Notes: generated by a model not told the origin, from the letters alone. Numbered from the stretch's first letter, positions 35,908-45,865 are shown. The stretch: 64,000 bases of DNA from JBKHYJ01 sp046565505 (GCA_046565505.1 JBKHYJ010000061.1:190971-254970), one strand, 5' to 3'. Program-made: numbers and translations.

Positions 35908-37794
35908 TTAATAAGTCAGCCCGAATCCGTATTTGAAAAGCGGGTCGTAATTCGGGTCGCCGAAGTTGATTGGTATCTGGGCCATCGAGCGCGGCCAGGA
36001 TACAGACAGCTTGCCCGTGGGCTTATAGTCCCCGAAGAGCACGTCGGCCACGCCCTGCCCCTCAGTCCCCGGCAGCCATGCGGCCACGAAAGCGTCGCAC
36101 TTGTCGAGCACGGGGCCCAGGATCATTGGCCTCCCCGACAGCAGCACGGCCACGACTTTAATACCTGCCCTTTTCATGTTTTCGATGGCCGCGATGTCTT
36201 CTTTATCTAGCGAGAGGTCTTCCCTGTCCCCGAGCATTTCCGCGTAAGGAGTTTCGCCTATGACAACTATCCCTACGTCGGCCCCCTCCGCCCCCGCGCC
36301 ATCTTTGGAAAAAGTGACTTTCGTAGTCTTCGAGACCGCGTTCTGAATGGCCTTCAGGATGGTGGTCCCCCCGGTCGTCACGTCCCCGCTCCGGCCTTGC
36401 CATGCGACGGTCCACCCCCCGCACTGATTCCCTATGTCGTCGGCGCTCTTGCCCGCCACGTGGACCCGGGCCTGCTTTTTCGAGATGGGCAGAGTCTTGT
36501 TGTCATTCTTGAGCAGGACAAGCGACTCGCGCACGCACTCGCGCGCGGCCTGCCTGTGCTCGGCGGAGCCAAAACTCTTCTGCAAGCTTCTGTCGGCCAG
36601 GTGATTCCTGCTCTTGTCCATTAACCCGAGCGCGAACTTCACCCTGAGTATACGCCTCACGGCGTCGTCGATCCGCGACAGGGGGACCCTGCCCTCTTTG
36701 ACCAGGGCGAGCAGCGTGTCGAAGAATTCCCTGTACTTCGTGGGGACCATCACCATGTCCATGCCGGCGTTAATGGACTGCTCGATGTCGCTTTTGTAGT
36801 CCCCCGGCAACTCGTCTATGGCGTCATAGTCCGAGATCAAAAAGCCTTCAAAGCCCATCTCCTGCTTCAAAATCTCCGTGAGCAGCCTCTTGCTGCCGGA
36901 GCACTTCACCCCGTTCCAACTGCTGTAGGAAGGCATTATCGAGCCGACGCCGGCTTTGATGGCCGTGACGTACCCCTGCATATGAATGTCTTTTAACTCC
37001 TGCTCGCTCAGCCTCGTGTCGCCGCGGTCCAGCGGCCACCGCTCCTTGGAGTTCGGCCCCTTGAGTGCGCCCGTCCCGTGTGCGGTCCCGCCGTCGCCGG
37101 CGAAATGCTTGGCGCATGCGAGGACGCTCAGCGGCCTGCCGAGGTCATCGCCCTGGAGGCCTCTGACGGCGGCCTCACCGAGCATGCGCGCGAGTTCCGG
37201 CGTTTCGCCGAATCCTTCGTAGGTCCTCCCCCACCTCTCGTCGCGCGGCACTGTCACGCAGGGGGCGAAGGCCCAGTTGATCCCCGTCGCCCTGACCTCG
37301 TCGGCCGTGATGCGGGCCGCCTTCTCTACCAGTTTCGGATTGCGCGTGCAGCCCAGGCCGATATTGTGCGGGAAGATCACCGCGCCCAAAACGTTGTTGT
37401 GCCCGTGCACGGCATCGACGCCATAAAGAATCGGAATCCCCAGGCGAGTCTTCAACGCGCGCGACTGGTACTTGTCGTACATATCCGTCCAGGCGCCGAG
37501 GCTGTTGCCTTCCTTGGGGTCCGAATTGCCCCCGCTCAGGAGCGACCCGAGAGAGTACTTCTCTATATCACTTATGTCTTTGAGGGCGTCCTGCTCCGCC
37601 TGCGTCATTTGCCCGACCTTTTCTTCGAGGGTCATTTTCGAGAGCAGCTCGTTGACCTCCTTGTCATATGAAGACAGCGACCTGGAAGAGGGCGGAGCCG
37701 GGGCCGCGGGGTCCGCCGACGAGCGGCCGGGCCGCGCCGCCGGGAGTGAAGCACACAGAAGTCCTAAAAGAAGCAGTGCGACAAATCTCTTCAT
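35908..37794 (-). CDS. Glycoside hydrolase family 3 beta-glycosidase, secreted
   Basis: 628 residues with a signal peptide (MKRFVALLLLGLLCASLPA). N-terminal TIM barrel with MTLEEKVGQM, YGVDAVHGHN, AKHFAGDGGT and the nucleophile D322 in LISDYDAID; C-terminal alpha/beta sandwich domain (from about 420, CVRESLVLLKND) with GETPYAEM. This looks like a beta-glucosidase or beta-xylosidase-type enzyme rather than the short NagZ form. AGGAG precedes ATG 37794 by seven bases. It follows a GH20 hexosaminidase and a SIS-domain sugar isomerase gene on the same strand, pointing to breakdown of amino-sugar-containing glycans. Confidence 0.9.
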   Translation of the reverse strand: MKRFVALLLLGLLCASLPAARPGRSSADPAAPAPPSSRSLSSYDKEVNELLSKMTLEEKVGQMTQAEQDALKDISDIEKYSLGSLLSGGNSDPKEGNSLGAWTDMYDKYQSRALKTRLGIPILYGVDAVHGHNNVLGAVIFPHNIGLGCTRNPKLVEKAARITADEVRATGINWAFAPCVTVPRDERWGRTYEGFGETPELARMLGEAAVRGLQGDDLGRPLSVLACAKHFAGDGGTAHGTGALKGPNSKERWPLDRGDTRLSEQELKDIHMQGYVTAIKAGVGSIMPSYSSWNGVKCSGSKRLLTEILKQEMGFEGFLISDYDAIDELPGDYKSDIEQSINAGMDMVMVPTKYREFFDTLLALVKEGRVPLSRIDDAVRRILRVKFALGLMDKSRNHLADRSLQKSFGSAEHRQAARECVRESLVLLKNDNKTLPISKKQARVHVAGKSADDIGNQCGGWTVAWQGRSGDVTTGGTTILKAIQNAVSKTTKVTFSKDGAGAEGADVGIVVIGETPYAEMLGDREDLSLDKEDIAAIENMKRAGIKVVAVLLSGRPMILGPVLDKCDAFVAAWLPGTEGQGVADVLFGDYKPTGKLSVSWPRSMAQIPINFGDPNYDPLFKYGFGLTY

Positions 37795-37941
37795 TCTATT
37801 TCTCCTTAGGGATGTGGATAATCGGAGCAGGTTGCGGCCGAATGCGCATGATGAATCGCCGGCCGCCGGGCGCAAAGAATCACGAAGAGTTCTTCGCGCC
37901 CGCGGCATCGTTGCGCCTCACATTCACCCGCGTCGAAGACT

Positions 37942-40071
37942 TCACCGGGGTTTTTCCGCCGTCAGCGTCAACACGCGGTCTTTCCACTGCGACTGCGGGA
38001 TACTTTTAAGGCCGGGCATCTCCGCCGCCAGAATGATCAGCTTTCTGACAGGGCCGATCATGGCGAACTCAACTTCGGCTTTGGGCTTGGCCGCTTGTTC
38101 GAGCATCGCCATTTTGGCCTCGCGCCACCCGTCGGGCGGCCCCGTGTCCGCCGCGAGGTACGACAGCGCTTCGAGCCCCGCGACACCCAACTCCGAAAGG
38201 TCGCGCGGGAGCTGCTCCGCCTCGCGCAGTATAGGCGACTTATCAATCATGGCGTCGAGCGCGGGCCGCACGTCGCGCCATTCGCTGAGAACGTCCTTGA
38301 TGCGGTCCTGATTCCTGCGGAACATGGGCGCATCAGATAGCAGGCCGTCAACGAGTGCCGCGAACCGCCGCGCGGCTTCGCTGTCGGGGCGGGCCGCGTC
38401 GATCAGCCGCGTCAGCGGCGAGAGCATCGTCGCGCCGCGGCCCTGATTGCGGCGGTACTCTTTGACGGGCTCGACCACCGCGGCGAGCGTTCTGAGCGGG
38501 CCAATCTCCTTCGTCCCGGCCAGCCTGCGGAGCATCATGTCCACGTTCTTTTCATGCGTCAGCCCTAGCTCTTCGAGCCGTATGCTCACCGCGTCAAGCC
38601 TCCTGTACATGTCATCGACATCCGTCACATCGCGCGGCGACCACAGTCGCTCCGCGATGGCCGCCGTGCGCGGCCAGATGCGCGAGTCTATGGTCTCCGG
38701 GCTGACCCACTCGCCCCACATCGTTGCTTCGCCGCCGAGGATGTGCGTCAGCTCCTGCGCGGTCAGGTTGCTGTCTGCGGCGACCGGGTCAACCTTGTAG
38801 TGCTGCCAGGTCGGGAAGCTGAGGTCTATGTAATAACCTGAAGACAGGATGCCGTCGTAGCCCTTGCGCGCGGCTTCGGCGAGCGACTGGGGCCCGCGCC
38901 ACGAATGTATCGCCGTGTCTTTCGGGAGGTCGGGGTGCAGTATCTCGTCCCACCCGATCATCTTCTTGCCGAGCTTCTGTAGTATCTTCAGCACTCGCTG
39001 GTTGAAGTAGGCCTGAAGGGCGTGATTGTCATTGATGCCCCTGGCCTTCATGAAGGCTTGAATCTGCGCGTTCCTGGCCCACTGACGGCCCTCGTTCTCA
39101 TCCCCGCCGATGTGAATGTATTCGTCGGGAAAAAGCCGAGCCACCTCCGTAAAGAAGCCTTCGAGGAATTTATAAAGCTCCTCGCGAGTGGGGTCGAAGG
39201 CGGGGTCGAATATACCCGCCTTGCGCTCGATGGCGTATGGGCCGGGCGCGCTGCCGAGCTCGGGGTGCGCGACCAGCCAGCTCGTCGCATGGCCGGGCAT
39301 GTCGAATTCAGGCATCACGCGGATGCCGCGCTCGCGCGCGTAGTTGATGACCTCGCGCACCTGCTCTTGCGTGTAGTAGAGGCCGTCCGAGCCCATCTGG
39401 TGGAGCCTGGGGTAGCGTTTGGATTCGAGCCGGAATCCCTGGTCTTCCGTCAGGTGCCAGTGCAGCACGTTGAGCTTGACGGCGGCCATCGCGTCGAGGT
39501 TGCGTTTGAGCACCTCCATAGGCTCGTAGTGTCTGCCCACGTCTATAAGGAGCCCGCGCCACGGGAACCGCGGCTTATCGCGTATGCTCGCCGCAGGGAT
39601 GAAGTAGCCCTGGCGGTCCGCGTCCAGTAGCTGCAAGAAAGTTTCGAGCCCGCGCAACGCGCCGACGACGGTCGCGGCTTTGAGCACGGCCTGTTTGTCG
39701 GACACGTCGAGCGAATAAGACTCGTCTTCCTTAAGCGAAGGCACTTCGCTGCCCGGCCCCTGGCATTCGATGACGAGCGCGGCGGACCGCGCGTCGCCCG
39801 ATGGCGCGCGAGAGAATTCAAAACCCGTCCGGCCCTCCAGCCTGCGCGCCGCGCGGTTGATGGCCGCTTCGAGCCTCGCGTCCGTGTGCCCGGCCGCCGC
39901 GACGCGGAAAGAGGCGTCGATCTTCAGCCGCCCGGGTTGTAACTGGACGGAGGCGGGCACAGGCATGAGGCGGTGCTGCCGCGACAGCGGCCCGGCAGGT
40001 CCTGTTTGCCGCGCAGGAGTATTGAGCGCGCACAGCAGAAGCGAAGCGATTACGAATCTCGTGTTTTTCAT
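37942..40071 (-). CDS. Glycoside hydrolase family 20 beta-N-acetylhexosaminidase, secreted
   Basis: Removes terminal N-acetylglucosamine or N-acetylgalactosamine from oligosaccharides such as chitin fragments. 709 residues: a signal peptide, a GH20b N-terminal domain (about 30-150), then the barrel (about 155-500) with RGLLIDVGRHY, LNVLHWHLTEDQGFRLESKRYP and the catalytic pair D324-E325 in HIGGDENEG; the C-terminal 200 residues are helical. The ATG at 40071 (MKNTRF) with GAGGG four bases upstream is chosen over a TTG at 40107. It lies 33 bp after the SIS-domain gene. Confidence 0.92.
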   Translation of the reverse strand: MKNTRFVIASLLLCALNTPARQTGPAGPLSRQHRLMPVPASVQLQPGRLKIDASFRVAAAGHTDARLEAAINRAARRLEGRTGFEFSRAPSGDARSAALVIECQGPGSEVPSLKEDESYSLDVSDKQAVLKAATVVGALRGLETFLQLLDADRQGYFIPAASIRDKPRFPWRGLLIDVGRHYEPMEVLKRNLDAMAAVKLNVLHWHLTEDQGFRLESKRYPRLHQMGSDGLYYTQEQVREVINYARERGIRVMPEFDMPGHATSWLVAHPELGSAPGPYAIERKAGIFDPAFDPTREELYKFLEGFFTEVARLFPDEYIHIGGDENEGRQWARNAQIQAFMKARGINDNHALQAYFNQRVLKILQKLGKKMIGWDEILHPDLPKDTAIHSWRGPQSLAEAARKGYDGILSSGYYIDLSFPTWQHYKVDPVAADSNLTAQELTHILGGEATMWGEWVSPETIDSRIWPRTAAIAERLWSPRDVTDVDDMYRRLDAVSIRLEELGLTHEKNVDMMLRRLAGTKEIGPLRTLAAVVEPVKEYRRNQGRGATMLSPLTRLIDAARPDSEAARRFAALVDGLLSDAPMFRRNQDRIKDVLSEWRDVRPALDAMIDKSPILREAEQLPRDLSELGVAGLEALSYLAADTGPPDGWREAKMAMLEQAAKPKAEVEFAMIGPVRKLIILAAEMPGLKSIPQSQWKDRVLTLTAEKPR

Positions 40072-40103
40072 TCGACCCTCGATCGGTTGGGATTTGCCTT
40101 CAC

Positions 40104-41138
40104 TCAAACGGTCCTGGTCACTTTGGCTATCGAGCGCGGGCGATCCGGGCTGAGCCCCTTGGCCTTAGCCAGGAGCGCCGCGAACATCTGCGCAGGGATG
40201 ATGTAGGGGATCGGCGACAGCGTGTCGCTGACGCGGTCGGCGATCCTCAGGGCGCGCGTGGCGGATTTGAGCAGGCGGTCCTCGCTCGATATGACTATCG
40301 TCTCGGCCCCGAGTTTTTTCAGCTTGCCCAGCAAATCTCTCATCCCCGCCAGAGTCTTACCCGGCGGCCCGAACAGGAAGGCGGGGAACCCCCTGTCCAC
40401 CATCGCGATGGGGCCGTGCAGGAAGTCGGCCGACGAGAATCGCTCGGCCACGACGTAGCAGGTCTCCATCATCTTGATCGCGAACTCGTAGGCGTTGGCG
40501 TAATTCAAGCCGCGCCCCACCACCACGCAATGGTCCATGTAGGCGTAGCGCTCGACTATCTCTTCGACCTGCGGGCGGAGGCCGAGCGAGCGCGAGGCGA
40601 GTTCGGGCAGCCGCCCGACTTCGTCGTATTGCTTGTTGCCGCCGAGGGCCGAAGCCAGGAGGTGAAAGATCATAAGCTGCCCCGTGTAGGTCTTCGTGGC
40701 CGCCACGCTGCGCTCGCGCCCCGCATGAATCAAGAAAGTCTCATCGGCTATGCGTGTCATCTCGGAGCTGGCTTCGTTGGTGATCGCGAGCGTCGTCGCC
40801 CCGCTGCGCCTGGAATTCTCCAGGACCATATTAACGTCCGCGCCCTCGCCCGATTGCGATATGCCGATTACGAGCGCGTCCCTGAGGTCTAGCCTGGCGC
40901 GGTAGATCGTGTGGACGGCGGGCGCGGCCAACGACACGGGGATTCCCGTGCTGATCTCCAGGAGGTAACGGCCGAACAGCGCCGCGTTGTCGGAGCTGCC
41001 GCGCGCGACCAGAACGATCAACCTTATGCCGCGTTTCTCAAGCGAGTCGGCGAAGCGCGCTATGCGGCGGCCCTCGCGCCTGATCGTGCGTTCGAGCGCG
41101 GCGGGCTGCTGCTGAATTTCGGCGAGCATTAAGGACAT
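40104..41138 (-). CDS. SIS-domain protein, glucosamine-6-phosphate deaminase/isomerase type
   Basis: Two SIS sugar-phosphate isomerase domains (about 30-170 and 195-340) without the glutaminase domain of GlmS, i.e. the NagB-II/AgaS architecture; 344 residues. VARGSSDNAA, ISQSGEGADVN, the AATKTYTGQL segment and VVVGRGLNYANAYEFAIKMMET are GlmS-type SIS signatures, and the FLHGPIAMV motif follows. It probably converts glucosamine-6-phosphate to fructose-6-phosphate with release of ammonia, completing use of the sugars freed by the downstream GH20 enzyme. No clear Shine-Dalgarno sequence; the second ATG at 41129 is an alternative start. Confidence 0.85.
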   Translation of the reverse strand: MSLMLAEIQQQPAALERTIRREGRRIARFADSLEKRGIRLIVLVARGSSDNAALFGRYLLEISTGIPVSLAAPAVHTIYRARLDLRDALVIGISQSGEGADVNMVLENSRRSGATTLAITNEASSEMTRIADETFLIHAGRERSVAATKTYTGQLMIFHLLASALGGNKQYDEVGRLPELASRSLGLRPQVEEIVERYAYMDHCVVVGRGLNYANAYEFAIKMMETCYVVAERFSSADFLHGPIAMVDRGFPAFLFGPPGKTLAGMRDLLGKLKKLGAETIVISSEDRLLKSATRALRIADRVSDTLSPIPYIIPAQMFAALLAKAKGLSPDRPRSIAKVTRTV

Positions 41139-41160
41139 ATGATCCGGGCGCGGGGGCGCG

Positions 41161-42888
41161 CTATTTTGCCGGGCGGGCGAGTTCCTTCTGTTCTACGACG
41201 CCTTTGCCCTCTTTAATGACCAGGATTTTATTTACGCCCAGGGCCTCGGCCTTGGCGCCATCTATTTTATCGACCGCGCCGCCCGGCCAGCGGATTTCTA
41301 TGAGGTCTATCTTCGCCCGCTTCTCGAGGCCGAAATGCAGCCTGAGGTCGTTGTGCGAGATGTAACTCGCGCCGCTGCGCACCTCGTCGACGGACGTGAG
41401 GTCGCCGCTCACGACCTTCACGCGCGCCCCTATGCCATCGCGGTTGCTGCGGTCGCCGACGGTTTTAATGAGCACCGAATTGTTGGCGTTCCCCCCGTCG
41501 TTGCGCAGGAGTGAGGGCGCGCCGTCGAGGTCGCCGACGACTATGTCAACGTCGCCATCGTTATCAATGTCGCCGAAGGCCGCCCCGCGGCTGACGCGCT
41601 TTTCCATCAGCGCCTCGCCCGACTGCGCGGCCACCTCCGAAAACGTCCCGTCGCGGTTGTTCTTGTGGAGGAATTTGCGCTGGCGGTAGCCCGCGTCTAA
41701 ATTCGCCTTATCGACCTGCGGGTAGACATGCCCGTTAGCCACGAACAGGTCGAGCCACCCGTCGTTGTCGTAGTCGAAAAATTTCGTCCCCCAGCCCACG
41801 TAAGGCATGCTCACCTCCGCCACCTTCGCCGCGTACGAAACGTCCGCGAAAGTGTTAGCCCCGAGGCCGCGGTACAGCACGTTGTATTCTTGAGAAAAAT
41901 TCGTGGCGAAGATGTCGAACTTCCCGTCATGGTCGTAGTCGCCGACGCTGACCCCCATGCAGGCCTGCTCGCTGCCGTTCTCGTTGACGGCCGCGCCCGA
42001 CACGAACCCTATGTCTTTGAAAGTGCCGTCGCCTTTATTCCTGTAAAGGAAGTTCGGCGTGGCGTCGTTGGCGACGAAGATGTCAACGAACCCGTCGCCG
42101 TCGAAATCGCTGCACACGACCCCGAGCCCGTAATACCCATTGGGGTCCGACACGCCCGCTTTGGCCGAAACGTCCGTGAACGTCCCATCGCCATTATTGT
42201 GATACAGCGTGTCGCCCGCCCCGTGCAGCCCCCTCGGCCCGCACTGCACGGATATCCCCCTGTAGAGGCAGGGCCGGTCCTTGTCGGGCAGTTTGTTAAC
42301 GTCGAAATCGACGTAGTTGGAGACGAACAGGTCGAGGTTGCCGTCATTGTCGTAATCGAAGAACGCGGAGCCGGTGGACCAGCGCGGGTCGCCCACGCCC
42401 GCCGCCTTCGTCACGTCCGTAAAAGTGCCATCGCCATTATTCTTCAGCAGGTGGTTCGGCCCCAGGCACGTCACGTAGAGGTCGTCCCACCCGTCGTTGT
42501 TATAATCCCCGACGCATGCGCCCATGCCCCAACCCATGTCGCCGACCCCGGCCTTGCGCGTCACGTTCGTGAATGTGCCGTCGCCATTGTTGTGGTAAAG
42601 CTCGCTCTGCGGCCTGGCCGCAGACTTCAACAAATCCATCGTGAGCGAGTTCACAAAGTAGATGTCGAGCCGCCCATCGTTGTCGTAGTCGATCAGGGCA
42701 ACGCCCCCGCTCATCGACTCGACTATGTAGTTCTTCTCGGGCGACGATACGTGCTTGAACGTCACGCCCGATTGATTCGTCACATCGGTGAAGCGCACCA
42801 CGCCATTGACGGCCGCGGCTTCCGGCGGCGCGGGCGCGGAGAGCAGCAGGATCGATAACGCTATTGACGGCCACTTCCTAGAAAACAA
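41161..42888 (-). CDS. CRTAC1-type protein: FG-GAP/VCBS repeats plus ASPIC/UnbV domain (copy 1)
   Basis: Secreted protein of 575 residues. After a signal peptide it has at least seven FG-GAP repeats, each with a calcium-loop-like D-x-D-x-D-G motif (DYDNDGRLD, DYNNDGWDD, DFDGDGFVD, DYDHDGKFD, DIDNDGDVD) and a following YHNNGDGTF strand, ending in an ASPIC/UnbV domain (VRSGASYISHNDLRLHFGL, IEIRWPGG). Likely a beta-propeller on the cell surface. The frame is open back to 42999, but the TTG at 42888 is the best start: GAGG about ten bases upstream and a proper signal (MFSRKWPSIALSILLL). It follows the TPR gene by 22 bp. Confidence 0.87.
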   Translation of the reverse strand: MFSRKWPSIALSILLLSAPAPPEAAAVNGVVRFTDVTNQSGVTFKHVSSPEKNYIVESMSGGVALIDYDNDGRLDIYFVNSLTMDLLKSAARPQSELYHNNGDGTFTNVTRKAGVGDMGWGMGACVGDYNNDGWDDLYVTCLGPNHLLKNNGDGTFTDVTKAAGVGDPRWSTGSAFFDYDNDGNLDLFVSNYVDFDVNKLPDKDRPCLYRGISVQCGPRGLHGAGDTLYHNNGDGTFTDVSAKAGVSDPNGYYGLGVVCSDFDGDGFVDIFVANDATPNFLYRNKGDGTFKDIGFVSGAAVNENGSEQACMGVSVGDYDHDGKFDIFATNFSQEYNVLYRGLGANTFADVSYAAKVAEVSMPYVGWGTKFFDYDNDGWLDLFVANGHVYPQVDKANLDAGYRQRKFLHKNNRDGTFSEVAAQSGEALMEKRVSRGAAFGDIDNDGDVDIVVGDLDGAPSLLRNDGGNANNSVLIKTVGDRSNRDGIGARVKVVSGDLTSVDEVRSGASYISHNDLRLHFGLEKRAKIDLIEIRWPGGAVDKIDGAKAEALGVNKILVIKEGKGVVEQKELARPAK

Positions 42889-42910
42889 ATCTGACCACCT
42901 CGCTTGCCGC

Positions 42911-45118
42911 TCAGGGATTCGCCCGGTTGCGCTCTTTGTCTTTGAGCCGTTTGAACTCCTCGAAGGACTTCTGCCCGTCGGACTCGCGCCCGGCAGCAAC
43001 GTAGGCGCGGCCGAGCTGGTAATGAATGTGCGGCTTGTCGGGCCCGAGCTTCGCCGCCGCTTCCAGGCTTTCGATGGCCCCCTTCACGTCGCCCTGCGCG
43101 AGCAAGGCCTTCCCGAGCTCGAACCTCGCGTCCGCGTAATCCGGCCTGGCCGCGATCACCTCCCTCATCAGCTTCATGCCGCGGGCGGATTGGCCCCTCG
43201 ACAGCAGCACGAAGGCCAGGTGATACTTCGCCTGGTCGTCCCCGGGGCTTATGGCAAGCTCCGCCTCGAACTGGCGTTCGGCCTCGTCGAACTTGCCCAT
43301 CTTGATGTAGATCAGGCCGGAGTAATAGTGCGCCATCGGCAGGCGCGCATCCATCGCTGAAGCCTTCCCGAGTTCCTCCAGTGCTTTGAGGTCCTCGTCC
43401 CGCGCGTCGTACGCCTGGCCGAGCAGCAGGTGGACCTGCGGGCTGTCGCCATTCGCCGCGAGCATCTTCTGAATGACATCGCTCGCCTCGGCGACCCTGC
43501 CCTGCTTTAAGAGCGACAGGCTCAGCATGTAGTGCAGGCCGACGTTGTCGGGTTTCGACGGCAGCACTTCTCCCAGGAGCGCCGAAGCCCTCGCGTAATC
43601 ATCCGCCATGAAATAACACATCCCGAGGAGGTGTTTGGCAGATAGATTCGCCGGGTCACGCCTGACCTCAGCCTCCAGCGGGGCGATGGCCTCCTTGTAC
43701 AGCTCTGCCTTGTAACAGGCGAGGCCGAGGTTGTAATTGGCGCCCGGCAGATTCGGGTCCCGGCCAATCGCGGACCGGAACTGTTCTATCGCGGAGCGGA
43801 AATCCTGCCGCTCTGCGTATAACCGCCCGGCCTGGTTATGTATCTTCGCGACAACCCCCGAGTAGAGCGCCTCGGAGTCCTTAAATTTTGCGCCAGCAGC
43901 CGCGCCCGACGCGCCCGCGGCCGAGAGGGCCTTCTCTTCTTCCGTGGGGCCGGACTGTAGGCCTTTGTATTCTTCAGTCTTCAAATAGGCCAGGATCTTT
44001 TCCCGGTCGGTCGCCAGCTCTTTGGCCTTCAGCTCCCTGGAGATTTCCAGCTCCTTCTCACCCTGTTCGGGGCGGCCTGTCCTGACCAGGGATTGTCCGA
44101 GCAGAAAGTGCGCCTCCGCCGCGTGCGGGCTGATCTCATCCATTCGGGGGTTGAGCGCCATAGATTTTCTCAGCGACTCGACGGCCTTCTCGAACTGCCC
44201 CAGCCCGTGGTACGCGTTCCCGAGGAAGAGGTACACGTCGGGGTTTTGCGGCCTGAGCCGCGCCGCGTTCTCCAACAGGGCGGCCCCCTCTTCGTATTGC
44301 CTCTCGATTACCAGGACCAACCCCAGGTTATAGATCGCGAGGAACTCGTCGGGGTAAGTCGCCAGCTCGGCCCTGAACTCTGCGGCCGCTTCTTTGAGCC
44401 TGAGCGTGCCGTCTTTCAGCAGGATTGACAGGCCGAGGTTGTAATGGGCGTAACGATATTTTCTATCCAGCGCGATGGTATTCTTGAACTCTTCGATCGC
44501 TTCGTCCAGGTAGTTCATTTCCCTGTAGGCCCTGCCGAACAGGTTATGAACTTCGGGCCTGTCGCCCAGGTTTAAAAGCATACGGGCGAAAATCTGCCGG
44601 GCGGCCGGCAACTGCTGCCGCTTGAGCCGGGCCAGGGCGAGCGTGTAGCCGGTGTCAAAATCATCCGGCGCGGCCTTCAAAGCGGTGTCAAGCTCGGCGG
44701 CGGCCTTGTCGAATTCGCGAAGCATGAAATAAACCTTGCCGAGCATCTGATGCGCCAGGGGGCTTCGCGCGTTAGCTTCGAGGGCTTTCTTGAGCGGGCC
44801 GATGGCCTTGTCATACTCCTGCGCATGAAAATACGCGGTCGCCTGATTAATGAGGACCTCCTCGGAGGTTTTCCCGTTAGCCACCGCGCGGCCAATCGCC
44901 TCGATTGCCTTCGTGTACTCCCCCTCCGCCAGTAGGACTTTCCCGAGGCCGTGGTACGCCTCGCCCAGCGCGGCCTTGTATTCGGCTTCGGCCTCGGCGT
45001 ACTTGCCGGCGTTATGGAAATCTTGTGCCGCCTTGTAATGCCTCTGAATTGAATCGACGGGGGCTTGAAAAGCCAGCGCCAGAAACAAGAGAGGGAAAAG
45101 AGCCAGGCGAGAGTACAT
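42911..45118 (-). CDS. Secreted tetratricopeptide-repeat protein
   Basis: 735 residues with a signal peptide (MYSRLALFPLLFLALAFQ) and about 16-18 TPR units through the whole length (for example YAEAEAEYKAALGEAY, PEVHNLFGRAYREMNY, DVYLFLGNAYHGLG). A low-complexity alanine patch (about 405-420) splits two TPR arrays. No enzymatic domain. AGGAAGG lies seven bases before the ATG. Directly followed by a CRTAC1 protein, so probably a periplasmic or outer-membrane scaffold working with it. A truncated relative of its N-terminus is present at 49371-49574. Confidence 0.88.
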   Translation of the reverse strand: MYSRLALFPLLFLALAFQAPVDSIQRHYKAAQDFHNAGKYAEAEAEYKAALGEAYHGLGKVLLAEGEYTKAIEAIGRAVANGKTSEEVLINQATAYFHAQEYDKAIGPLKKALEANARSPLAHQMLGKVYFMLREFDKAAAELDTALKAAPDDFDTGYTLALARLKRQQLPAARQIFARMLLNLGDRPEVHNLFGRAYREMNYLDEAIEEFKNTIALDRKYRYAHYNLGLSILLKDGTLRLKEAAAEFRAELATYPDEFLAIYNLGLVLVIERQYEEGAALLENAARLRPQNPDVYLFLGNAYHGLGQFEKAVESLRKSMALNPRMDEISPHAAEAHFLLGQSLVRTGRPEQGEKELEISRELKAKELATDREKILAYLKTEEYKGLQSGPTEEEKALSAAGASGAAAGAKFKDSEALYSGVVAKIHNQAGRLYAERQDFRSAIEQFRSAIGRDPNLPGANYNLGLACYKAELYKEAIAPLEAEVRRDPANLSAKHLLGMCYFMADDYARASALLGEVLPSKPDNVGLHYMLSLSLLKQGRVAEASDVIQKMLAANGDSPQVHLLLGQAYDARDEDLKALEELGKASAMDARLPMAHYYSGLIYIKMGKFDEAERQFEAELAISPGDDQAKYHLAFVLLSRGQSARGMKLMREVIAARPDYADARFELGKALLAQGDVKGAIESLEAAAKLGPDKPHIHYQLGRAYVAAGRESDGQKSFEEFKRLKDKERNRANP

Positions 45119-45229
45119 TTCAGAACCTTCCTATTTCGATTGCCCGTTGAGGTCGCGCCTGAAATCCAGGGCGAGCTAGCATGCTAACACATAACCCACG
45201 GGCGGTCGTAAGCGGCGCCCGCCGCGCGG

Positions 45230-45865
45230 TCATTTAGGCGACTTGTTCAGCCTGTCCGCGCTCCTCTTTATGCTGCCGCTTAGCTGTATGATGCTCATGA
45301 GATCGCCGCCCGCTTTCTTCGATTGCTCCACGTCATTTATGCCCGGAGTCTTCAGGACGGGGTTTTCGATGAAGATGGCGATACGGTTACAGAGGCGCAC
45401 GAGCGCGCCCTTCATCTCCTCGTCATTGAACTCGGCGGTGTTGTTCTGATTCTTTTCCTTGTCGTTCGGCGCAGGCGGCATCAGGTACACCTTGAGCCGG
45501 TCGGCGCGCTTGTATATCTCTCCCGCCTTGTCCGAAATCACCTTGTAGTCGAGCGGCTTGTTTGCCAAAAGGTCACGCACCATCTCATTACGAATGACCT
45601 GGATTTGCTTAAAGTCTTGCCGGACCTGCTCGACCGCGGCCTCGATACGTTTCTGGTCCCTCTTCTCCGCTTCGACCCCGACATCGACTTTACGGAGTAT
45701 CGTTTCGCGCACCTCCCTCTGACGCTGCGCGCCCTTCGGGTCTATGGGGCCGGGCGGCGGGCCGGGCTGCTGTGCCGCCGCGCTTGACCTGGCCGCTAAT
45801 AAAGAAGTAACCGCGGCGAGGCAGAAAACGAACCGGATTGCTAACAGGGGTCGTCGGTTTATCAT
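45230..45865 (-). CDS. Exported helical protein, unknown function
   Basis: 211 residues: signal peptide (MINRRPLLAIRFVFCLAAV, cleavage after ARSSAAA), a short proline-rich part and then long charged helices (VRETILRKVDVGVEAEKRD, IEAAVEQVRQDFKQIQ) likely to form coiled coils. AGGAG is seven bases before ATG 45865; the frame further upstream is not used. Not assigned to a family. It sits between two CRTAC1/TPR genes on the same strand and is probably part of that locus. Confidence 0.75.
   Translation of the reverse strand: MINRRPLLAIRFVFCLAAVTSLLAARSSAAAQQPGPPPGPIDPKGAQRQREVRETILRKVDVGVEAEKRDQKRIEAAVEQVRQDFKQIQVIRNEMVRDLLANKPLDYKVISDKAGEIYKRADRLKVYLMPPAPNDKEKNQNNTAEFNDEEMKGALVRLCNRIAIFIENPVLKTPGINDVEQSKKAGGDLMSIIQLSGSIKRSADRLNKSPK

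Noticed and set aside
35908..37794. GH3 gene as nagZ
   Set aside because: It has the long two-domain form with a signal peptide; NagZ is usually shorter and cytoplasmic in most bacteria.
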